From positions 62,001-126,000 of the forward strand of contig NZ_NPDQ01000003.1 in the NCBI RefSeq assembly GCF_002812125.1: a stretch of 64,000 nucleotides of DNA. The letters run 5' to 3'. The stretch's first letter is position 1. Every line of letters begins with the position of its first letter. The notes below the pieces were generated by a model. It was not told the DNA's origin. It did not search any database and worked only from the letters and a program-made list of their open reading frames with translations. The stretch is from Leptospira brenneri. Lineage in GTDB: Bacteria; Spirochaetota; Leptospiria; Leptospirales; Leptospiraceae. The translations under genes were made by a program, and so were the position numbers. Positions 57,182 to 64,000 of this stretch are shown here, one piece after another.

Positions 57182-58828
57182 TTATTCAAACTCCCTTTGA
57201 GGACCGGACATTTCCGCCGGTTTGTATTTGGACATAAGGAAACTCAAGTTTTTAGATAATACATTTCTTGTGTATCCCGGTAAAATGATGGAGGAAACGG
57301 ATCCAAGGGAAAGAGCCTCTTTTGGATTCATAAGTTCCTTTTCATAACGTTGGCCAATTTCGAAAAGTTTGGCATCACGAATGGAAGCGGCTTCCTTATC
57401 ACTCATTCCTTTTTTCAGATTCGCCAAAAATTCTTTTTGGACTCCTGTGATTTCATCTTTGTAAACATACTCTTTTCCTGCAGGACCCATTACCGCAATC
57501 CTTGCAGTCGGAAGTGCAAACACCATGGATGCTCCCGTAAAATAAGAGTTAAAAGTTGCATAAGCACCACCAAACGCATTACGAATGATGAGTGTGAGTC
57601 TTGGAGTTCTAAGGTCAATGATGGAATCGAGAAGTTTTCTACCTTCGAGAACGATACCATTATGTTCTTGGTCACGTCCTGGTAAAAATCCTGTTGTATC
57701 TTCCACAAAAACCATAGGGATATTGTATAGGTTACAGAATCTAACAAAACGAGTTCCCTTACGAGAAGCTCCGATATCAATCTGGCCCGAAGAAACAGCA
57801 GAGTTATTGGCAAGAAAACCAACCACATGGCCCCCAATACGACCAAAAGCAGTTACAATGTTTCTTGCTCTTTGTGGTTGTAATTCAAAGAACTCACCAT
57901 GGTCACAGATTTGTTGTAAATAAAGAGTGATATCAAATGGAGTGTTCATTCCTGTTGGGGAATTGAAGGTTTTTCTAAAAAGGATATCTTCTTCGTAAAT
58001 AAATCTGTCCACAGGGTCTGAGGTAGGATAAAAGGGCGCAAAACTATGGTTATTGTCTGGAAGGTAAGATAATAAACGAATCGCAGTTCGAAGTGATCCT
58101 AACTCATCGCCTGTGACAAGATCCACTACACCGGATTGTCCGTGAACCTTTGGTCCACCCAAATCCTCTGCAGAGATGTCTTCACCAAGAACGGACTTTA
58201 CAACACCAGGTCCTGTCAGACCAAAGAAGGTTCCATCACACTGGATCATAAAAGATCCTTGGCGCGGAAGGTAAGCTCCCCCACCCGCATTGAAACCAAA
58301 CATGAGCATCACAGAAGGAACCACACCGCTGATCTTTCGAAGTGCGGTAAAGGCTTCCGAATATCCGTCTAGTCCACCCACTCCCGCAGGAACATAAGCA
58401 CCCGCAGAGTCATTCATACCGATGAGTGGAATTCCATGAGTTCCCGCCATCTGGATGAGACGAGCGAGTTTACTTCCGTTTGTGGCATCCATGGAACCAG
58501 CACGAAGGGTAAAGTCATGTCCGTAGACCGCAACATCGCGACCTTTGATATTTAAAATTCCAGTAACAATCGAGGCACCGTCTAAATTGGGTCCCCAGTT
58601 TTGGTAAGTGATATTAGGTTCTTCATCAGTAAGGACTTTGATTCTCTCCCAAACCGTCATACGGTTTTTGGAATGTTGGACGCGGATTCGATCTTCTCCG
58701 CCTCCTAGGAATGGTTTCTCGATGAGTTCCTTTCCGAGTTTGAGAGCATCATCATAAATTCCGGCTTGAGTTTCCGGAGCCTTGGTTTCTTTGAACGGGT
58801 TGTTTAGGGAATACTGCTTGGTTTCCAT
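57182..58828 (-). CDS. Acyl-CoA carboxylase carboxyltransferase subunit
   Basis: A 548-residue crotonase-fold protein with both N- and C-terminal carboxyltransferase halves. Typical segments are [73 protein letters not shown] and [15 protein letters not shown]. This is the propionyl-/methylcrotonyl-type beta subunit. It is the first gene of the pair and ends 5 bases before the biotin carboxylase gene. Together they make a malonyl- or methylmalonyl-CoA-type product. Confidence 0.93.
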   Translation of the reverse strand: METKQYSLNNPFKETKAPETQAGIYDDALKLGKELIEKPFLGGGEDRIRVQHSKNRMTVWERIKVLTDEEPNITYQNWGPNLDGASIVTGILNIKGRDVAVYGHDFTLRAGSMDATNGSKLARLIQMAGTHGIPLIGMNDSAGAYVPAGVGGLDGYSEAFTALRKISGVVPSVMLMFGFNAGGGAYLPRQGSFMIQCDGTFFGLTGPGVVKSVLGEDISAEDLGGPKVHGQSGVVDLVTGDELGSLRTAIRLLSYLPDNNHSFAPFYPTSDPVDRFIYEEDILFRKTFNSPTGMNTPFDITLYLQQICDHGEFFELQPQRARNIVTAFGRIGGHVVGFLANNSAVSSGQIDIGASRKGTRFVRFCNLYNIPMVFVEDTTGFLPGRDQEHNGIVLEGRKLLDSIIDLRTPRLTLIIRNAFGGAYATFNSYFTGASMVFALPTARIAVMGPAGKEYVYKDEITGVQKEFLANLKKGMSDKEAASIRDAKLFEIGQRYEKELMNPKEALSLGSVSSIILPGYTRNVLSKNLSFLMSKYKPAEMSGPQREFE

Positions 58829-58875
58829 AAGTTTTTTTCCAATGTTTTGTTTAGGATCACTTAGAAAAGTGATTT

Positions 58876-59217
58876 TTACTGTAGGGCAGAGTCTAAATCA
58901 GGATAAATTGTAAATAGCTGCTGCATTCCAATGATATCGAATACTTTCTCTACTGCAGGTTGTAATCCGCAGATAGAAATGCTTATTTTTTGCTCTTGGC
59001 AAAGGCGAAGTGTTGTGACGAGCAACCGAAGTCCTGCAGAAGAGATAAAGGGAACATCACTCAAATTGAAAATGACCGGTTTCCCAGCGGCACCAACAAG
59101 GGCCATCAAATCCTTTTCAATTTTATGTGTATTGTGAACATCCAAATTGCCTTGGACATATACAACCATCTTGTTTCCAACTGCTTCCGAATGGATTCCA
59201 ATTTTGTCTTCGTTCAT
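58876..59217 (-). CDS. STAS anti-sigma-factor antagonist
   Basis: A 113-residue STAS protein of the RsbV/SpoIIAA type. The phosphorylatable Ser is in [18 protein letters not shown]. It overlaps the large PP2C-HATPase gene by 4 bases, so it is most likely the direct partner: dephosphorylated by the PP2C domain and phosphorylated by the HATPase domain of that protein, or of a separate kinase. Confidence 0.92.
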   Translation of the reverse strand: MNEDKIGIHSEAVGNKMVVYVQGNLDVHNTHKIEKDLMALVGAAGKPVIFNLSDVPFISSAGLRLLVTTLRLCQEQKISISICGLQPAVEKVFDIIGMQQLFTIYPDLDSALQ

Positions 59218-61961
59218 ACGATTGTTTTCTCCAAATAGGTTATGTTCTGTTTCCCGTTGAAGTCATAGGACACTTTGTCCATGAGAGTCTCCATTAGATA
59301 AACGCCAAATCCACCCTTCCGTTCCCCTTTTACATTGGCTTCCACGGAAGGTTTAGGAACTTTTTTTCTGTCAAAGGGTTTCCCCTCGTCAATGAGAACA
59401 ACCTTGAGATTGTCTCCTATGAGTTCTAACCGACATTCAAAACTTGGATGGTCTAGTTCTGTGTCTTTGTAACTATGCATGACGATATTGGTCGCTGCTT
59501 CATCCAAAGATATCAAAATATCATCAAAGGCAAAAGGTTTTGTGATTTTGCCTTCTAAATGTTCTGAAATAAAATCGCGGAGACGGGGAATCTCATCCGG
59601 TAAAGCCGGGAAAATCCGAGTAGCTTCAAAACTAGTCACTTCAGCAAATTTAAGAATCATTACAGTAAAGTCATCGTATTGTTCATCGGAACGAGAAAAC
59701 TTACGGATATCATCATAAACATCTTCCACGATTTTTTGTGAGGATTCGTCTCTCCTTTGAATGATAAATTCAATGAACCGGTCGAGGCCATACTCTTCCT
59801 CTTCTGGATTTTTTTCCTCAATGGCTCCATCGGTATAAAAGACCAAAATGTCACCTGGTTCAATTTGGATCTCGCCCCCCTGGTAGTTAGTATGAGGAAC
59901 CACTCCGAGAGGAGCCCCCTTTCCTTTGAGGAGTTCAAAACTTCCATCTTTACGAATCCAAATTTGATCATTATGACCTGCGGATGCAAATTTTAAAGTT
60001 CTGGTCCGCCTTTGGTAATTTAAAAGGAATAATGTCACAAACATCCCTGACTGCGAATCCTCATAAATCAATTGGTTGGCCCGAAAGAGAAGTTCTGATG
60101 GGGATAGGTCTGTGGTTCGAGAAAGGGTTCGAATGATCGAACTCGACATGGCCATAAATATGGCGGCGGGCAAACTTTTCCCCGAAACATCAGCCACTAA
60201 AAAGGAAAACTGGTCTTCCCCAAACGAATGGAAATCATAAAAGTCACCTGACACCTCTTTGGCGGCAACTGACATCACTCCTAAATCAAAAAGAGGAGAT
60301 TGTAATAAGGAATTAGGAAGAATATTATTTTGGATTTTTCGAGTAATTTCAATTTCTTTTTCAATCGACTTCTTTGTGATGATCTCTTGGTTGAGTCGAA
60401 GGTTTTCATAAGCCTTTGCTAGTGGCGAAGACAGAGTTTTTAACATACGAAGGTCTGTTTCATTAAAGGAGTGGGCAGATTGTTTTCCACTCACATAAAG
60501 CGCAGCTCTTAAGTTTCCACCCCGAGGGGCGATGGGAAGGATAAGGAAATTTTTCTTTAATGTATAAAACTCTAATTCTAAAAACGATTCTTCTAATTGC
60601 GGCGATACTACGGCCATCCTCGGATTCCCCGACTCCATAAGACTTAGGAAAAGTCGACTCTCCGGCATAGGGAAAAAGGATTCACGAACAATACCTAGTT
60701 GCCTTGCATAAACCTGAATGCGGTTTTTATTTTTTTCCTCAATGATGACCATACCTGCGTCTTCGCATGACAATTCTTTGGTGAGAATACTCAAAGTTTT
60801 TGACATGAGACCCAATTCATCATGGGACTCGAGGACGGCTTGACCCAAATCAAAGATAGATTCCAAAGTACTTAGTTTTTGTTTTAATTCTAAGTTGGTT
60901 ACATTTAGATTGTCGAGTAACCTAGTTTTCTGAATGGCAACTGCACAGGCACTAGCGAAGGACAAAAAAGTATCTATATCGTCTTGGCTAAAATTATTTC
61001 GATCGATGGTATTAATGGCTTCAATAACACCGATAACCTCATCTCCAACAATCAGTGGACTTGCGAGAATATTTCGAGTGATGAAATTGGAAGCCTTGTC
61101 TACGTCTCGAAAAACGCGGTTATCGTTTTGCGCGTCATTGATGATCATCGGTTGTTTGGTAACCGCCACCGTTCCCGCAATCCCTTGCCCCACGGGAACC
61201 TTGATTTTGGATACTTCTTCCCTTTTTTCCCCCGTTACCGTGTGAAAAACCAAGTATTCCTTTTTATCATCTAACAAAAGTAAGGAACTTGCCTCTGTTC
61301 GGAAAACAGATTTTGCCGATTCCATTACCATCACGAGAACTTGTTCCAAATCAACACTGGTATTGATAAGAACTGCAACTCGGATAATTTCTTCCAAAAA
61401 ATACTGAAGTCTATTATTGTTATTATGGATATTGGCGTTGTCGATTAGTAGAAGAATCGAAGTGGTTAAAGAATTAAAAAATTCAGGCCCCGCTTCAGAA
61501 AGGACGGTGTCCTTAAAAAGAGCATTTAAATTAGCACTAAAGTAGTTGATTAAATCCAAATCTTGTTCAGAAAAATTCTGAAAGTGTTTGATCCCTTCTA
61601 AAACCAGAACCCCGAGGGCCATGTCCCCCATTTCATCTCCCACATAACAGGCAATATAAGACTCTCCAATGGGGCCGTCTGCGTCTTTTAGATGGGTTCC
61701 TTTTTTAACAAGAATACTTTTACGAGTTTTGAAAACATGTTTGGCGATGGAACCAGCACTGGATTTATCACCAATCAAACCGAAACGACTGAGGTTCCCC
61801 CTTTCGTTTCGAAAATAGAAAGAAGCTGATTTTGCAGAAACAAGTCGTTTTGCCTGGCCCAGGATAAAATGGTACAAGTCATCCAGTTCAGAAGACGAAG
61901 AAAGGTAAAATCCACCTTCTTCATTTTTTCGGATGATCGGCGGAAGCGGGCTCGGTTTCAA
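59214..61961 (-). CDS. GAF-PP2C phosphatase-HATPase fusion (RsbU/RsbW-like)
   Basis: A 915-residue cytoplasmic protein. The N-terminal ~530 residues hold three GAF-like units (e.g. TEASSLLLLDDKKEYLVFHT and IAGTVAVTKQPMIINDAQND). A SpoIIE-type PP2C domain follows (FSFLVADVSGKSLPAAIFMA, KGKGAPLGVVPHTNYQGG, LVFYTDGAIEEKNPEEEE). The end is an RsbW-like HATPase (SLDEAATNIVMHSYKDTELD, GGFGVYLMETLMDKV). Phosphatase and kinase for the same STAS partner are fused in one chain. It is upstream of the STAS gene with a 4-base overlap. Signals sensed by the GAF domains set the sigma factor or other output, which is not in the window. Confidence 0.92.
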   Translation of the reverse strand: MKPSPLPPIIRKNEEGGFYLSSSSELDDLYHFILGQAKRLVSAKSASFYFRNERGNLSRFGLIGDKSSAGSIAKHVFKTRKSILVKKGTHLKDADGPIGESYIACYVGDEMGDMALGVLVLEGIKHFQNFSEQDLDLINYFSANLNALFKDTVLSEAGPEFFNSLTTSILLLIDNANIHNNNNRLQYFLEEIIRVAVLINTSVDLEQVLVMVMESAKSVFRTEASSLLLLDDKKEYLVFHTVTGEKREEVSKIKVPVGQGIAGTVAVTKQPMIINDAQNDNRVFRDVDKASNFITRNILASPLIVGDEVIGVIEAINTIDRNNFSQDDIDTFLSFASACAVAIQKTRLLDNLNVTNLELKQKLSTLESIFDLGQAVLESHDELGLMSKTLSILTKELSCEDAGMVIIEEKNKNRIQVYARQLGIVRESFFPMPESRLFLSLMESGNPRMAVVSPQLEESFLELEFYTLKKNFLILPIAPRGGNLRAALYVSGKQSAHSFNETDLRMLKTLSSPLAKAYENLRLNQEIITKKSIEKEIEITRKIQNNILPNSLLQSPLFDLGVMSVAAKEVSGDFYDFHSFGEDQFSFLVADVSGKSLPAAIFMAMSSSIIRTLSRTTDLSPSELLFRANQLIYEDSQSGMFVTLFLLNYQRRTRTLKFASAGHNDQIWIRKDGSFELLKGKGAPLGVVPHTNYQGGEIQIEPGDILVFYTDGAIEEKNPEEEEYGLDRFIEFIIQRRDESSQKIVEDVYDDIRKFSRSDEQYDDFTVMILKFAEVTSFEATRIFPALPDEIPRLRDFISEHLEGKITKPFAFDDILISLDEAATNIVMHSYKDTELDHPSFECRLELIGDNLKVVLIDEGKPFDRKKVPKPSVEANVKGERKGGFGVYLMETLMDKVSYDFNGKQNITYLEKTIV

Positions 61962-61965
61962 TGGT

Positions 61966-62277
61966 TTAATCTTTGTTAAATTTTAGTGATTCTTCTCTTA
62001 ATTTACGATTTGCATCTTCCAGTGATTTAATTTTGTCAAATGCGGACATTAGTTCATCGCGACTGAGGTTTGAGACCATTGAACTTGCTTGGACAGTTTC
62101 TTTAGCTTCTCTTAGTTCCATTCTAGAGTAATCAATGATTTGTTCATACATACGAATGATTTCGTCTGCATTTGCTAATTCTTGTTCGTTTAGTCTAAGA
62201 ACCTTTTCATAGCCTTTGATGATATCTGATTGGATTTTCAGTTTTTTAGTCAGTTCTTCTACCGTATCTTGTCCCAT
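61966..62277 (-). CDS. Small coiled-coil protein
   Basis: A 103-residue protein that is almost all heptad-like helix (KLKIQSDIIKGYEKVLRLNE, DKIKSLEDANRKLREESLKF). It has no signal peptide and no named family. It ends 4 bases before the GAF-PP2C gene starts and is the first gene of that unit, so it may hold the signalling protein in a complex or help it dimerise. Confidence 0.75.
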   Translation of the reverse strand: MGQDTVEELTKKLKIQSDIIKGYEKVLRLNEQELANADEIIRMYEQIIDYSRMELREAKETVQASSMVSNLSRDELMSAFDKIKSLEDANRKLREESLKFNKD

Positions 62278-62352
62278 AACGTCTCTGGTTCCTTAGCCAT
62301 TTTGGGATTCTGTTGACAAGCAAACGCGGTCACCCACCTTGGATTAGCACAA

Positions 62353-62425
<73 letters not shown>

Positions 62426-62539
62426 AAATCCCTCCCGAGATTTCAGCGTTCTAACCCTCCCCTGTCAAATTCTTTTTCGTTGGAACAGGAGATCACTTGA
62501 TCAATCAGTGACCTTTTCCAATCTATTCCATATTAGATT

Positions 62540-63079
62540 ATGGCTGTTAGAAAAATCCTGAAGATTGGCAATCCCTTACTCCGTCAAACGAGCGAAGACG
62601 TAACCGAATCCGAAATCCAAACCAAGGATTTCAAAAAACTGATTCGCGATATGTTTGAAACCATGCGTCATGCAGAAGGTGTGGGTCTTGCCGCACCCCA
62701 AATTGGTGTGATGAAAAAATTGGTCGTCGTGGGTCAAGACGATGACAACGGTAGGTATCCAGGAACTCCTGAAGTTCCGAACCAAATCATCCTAAACCCA
62801 GAAATCACTCCTCTTTCTCCTCCAGGAGAAGGGTTTTGGGAAGGTTGCCTTTCTGTTCCAGGGATGCGTGGTTTTGTAGAAAGACCCGATAAAATTCGAA
62901 TGAAATGGAGAGATGAAAATTTCCAGGAACACGAAGAAATCATCGAAGGTTATCGTGCAATTGTTTTACAACATGAATGCGATCATTTATTCGGAGTACT
63001 CTACGTCGACCGACTCAAAAGTACAAAGTTATTCGGATATAATGAAGACATTGATACCGCAGGTAAGTTGTTAGATTAA
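62540..63079 (+). CDS. def: Peptide deformylase
   Basis: A 179-residue PDF. The three motifs are [22 protein letters not shown] and [14 protein letters not shown], with the Cys and two His that bind the active-site metal. It removes the formyl group from new proteins. It has a longer CD-loop region ([18 protein letters not shown]) as in the structurally studied L. interrogans enzyme. It is followed 29 bases later by an RND pump gene. Confidence 0.95.
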   Translation: MAVRKILKIGNPLLRQTSEDVTESEIQTKDFKKLIRDMFETMRHAEGVGLAAPQIGVMKKLVVVGQDDDNGRYPGTPEVPNQIILNPEITPLSPPGEGFWEGCLSVPGMRGFVERPDKIRMKWRDENFQEHEEIIEGYRAIVLQHECDHLFGVLYVDRLKSTKLFGYNEDIDTAGKLLD

Positions 63080-63108
63080 ATAGTTTTTTCTCTCCCTTTA
63101 GGAGTTAT

Positions 63109-64000
63109 ATGGGCACATCCATTGTTGAGTATTTTCTTTCGAAGAGTTTATTCGTAAACCTTCTTACATTCCTCATCCTCCTAGTGGGTGGGTTCACAGC
63201 GGCGACAATGAACCGAGAAGCTTTCCCCAATATCAATTTTGATATTGTCACGGTCACCTCAGTCTATCCAGGTGCGGCCCCTGCGGATGTAGAGAAGTTA
63301 GTTACCAAACCGTTAGAAGATGCAATCAAAGAAGTGGATGGAATTAAAGAATTTCGATCTGCTTCCCTGGAAAATCGTTCGGGAATTGTGATCACCATTG
63401 ACCCTAATACCAAAAACACACAAAAAGTCGTCGATGATCTAAAGTCAGCCATTGACCGAATCCAAGACTTACCAGAAGATGTAGAAGACCCGATTGTGAC
63501 AGAGATCACAACTGCAAGGCAACCGGTTATAGAAATCCACTTATCTTCTACGATTACAAACGACAAACCCCGACTTAGTGCAAAAGAGTTAAGAGACCAA
63601 GCAAAGATCTTAGAGGAAAAGTTAAAGGACTTACCGTCCGTCGCAAGAATCACCAAACGTGGTTGGCGAGAACGAGAAATGAAAGTGGATTTAGATCCTG
63701 ATAAATTGAAGGCTCTTTCTTTATCTTCCACTCAAGTCATCAATGCACTTAGACTTCGAAATATCAATTTCCCCGGCGGTAATATCAATGAACGTACAAG
63801 AGAAATTATTGTACGTACCGTAGGAGAATTTGATAGTGCAGAAGAAATTGAAAATGTTTTTGTTCGTTCCAATGATGCCGGACGTTCCGTACGAATAAGA
63901 GATGTAGCTCGGGTTACGGAAGGATTTGAAGACTCCGATTATTTAGACAAATCCAATGGAGACATTGCCATAGCTCTCACCGTCATCAAAAGAGAAAAAG
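63109..64000 (+). CDS. RND-family efflux transporter, 3' end cut by window edge
   Basis: Starts at the ATG at 63109 behind AGGAG and is open to the window end (297 codons visible). The N-terminus has the first membrane helix ([20 protein letters not shown]), [20 protein letters not shown], and the porter-domain wording [20 protein letters not shown], as in AcrB/HAE1-type pumps. Substrates may be hydrophobic toxins. No membrane-fusion partner is seen upstream; it may follow beyond the edge. Confidence 0.93.
   Translation, partial: MGTSIVEYFLSKSLFVNLLTFLILLVGGFTAATMNREAFPNINFDIVTVTSVYPGAAPADVEKLVTKPLEDAIKEVDGIKEFRSASLENRSGIVITIDPNTKNTQKVVDDLKSAIDRIQDLPEDVEDPIVTEITTARQPVIEIHLSSTITNDKPRLSAKELRDQAKILEEKLKDLPSVARITKRGWREREMKVDLDPDKLKALSLSSTQVINALRLRNINFPGGNINERTREIIVRTVGEFDSAEEIENVFVRSNDAGRSVRIRDVARVTEGFEDSDYLDKSNGDIAIALTVIKREK

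Noticed and set aside
62313..62352. Promoter of tRNA-Ala
   Set aside because: TTGACA at 62313 is perfect, but no -10-like hexamer lies at 16-19 bases spacing.

Overview
The window reads as a chromosomal segment from a spirochaete of the genus Leptospira, most likely the saprophytic clade around L. biflexa. Supporting signs are a SemiSWEET very similar to the structurally studied L. biflexa protein as I remember it, a FlaB-type flagellin made without export to the cell surface, a candidate flagellar-coiling protein, many GAF/PP2C/STAS signalling proteins, moderate-to-low GC, and frequent TTG/GTG starts. No species call can be proven without a database search.

Layout. 1-9.9 kb: a patatin-like phospholipase cut by the left edge, then a long minus-strand run in gene order: LPS-type glycosyltransferase, unknown protein, GmhA-like sugar isomerase, orphan ABC ATPase, membrane FHA protein, lipoprotein, leuC, leuD, a periplasmic FKBP and a cysteine-synthase-like enzyme. 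10-18.6 kb: O-antigen ligase-like protein, a GC-rich structured repeat, tRNA-Leu and tRNA-Cys, guaA, queF, SemiSWEET, ferredoxin, a LysR/PfpI divergent pair and a phosphodiesterase-like enzyme. 18.66-20.82 kb: an accessory block of two divergent gene pairs, one ending in a class III nucleotidyl cyclase. This is the best candidate for an undescribed system. 21-26.6 kb: a tightly overlapped six-gene minus-strand operon ending in fliM. 26.7-35.9 kb: NfeD plus two tandem SPFH proteins, an RNHCP protein, an acetyltransferase, fliN, an AAA ATPase, a candidate FcpA behind a sigma-28-like promoter, rsmE and an outer-membrane protein. 36-44 kb: metY-metX-metW, a DUF1566-type lipoprotein, ilvA, flaB and ispH. 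44.2-54.4 kb: a complete-looking chemotaxis/signalling operon (histidine kinase, REC-HATPase hybrid, cheY, STAS, cheA, MCP, cheW, cheD, cheB). 54.4-64 kb: a two-subunit biotin-dependent acyl-CoA carboxylase, a partner-switching module (STAS plus GAF-PP2C-HATPase), a coiled-coil protein, tRNA-Ala, def and the start of an RND pump.

How parts fit. Flagellar and chemotaxis genes (fliM, fliN, flaB, candidate fcpA, che operon) are spread over several transcription units. Branched-chain amino acid (leuCD, ilvA) and methionine (metYXW) genes are core metabolism. No insertion sequence, CRISPR array, rRNA or prophage was seen. Non-coding DNA is scarce. The longest gene-free stretches (20825-21200, 40141-40592, 41826-42121) carry hairpins, terminators or repeats, which are annotated below.
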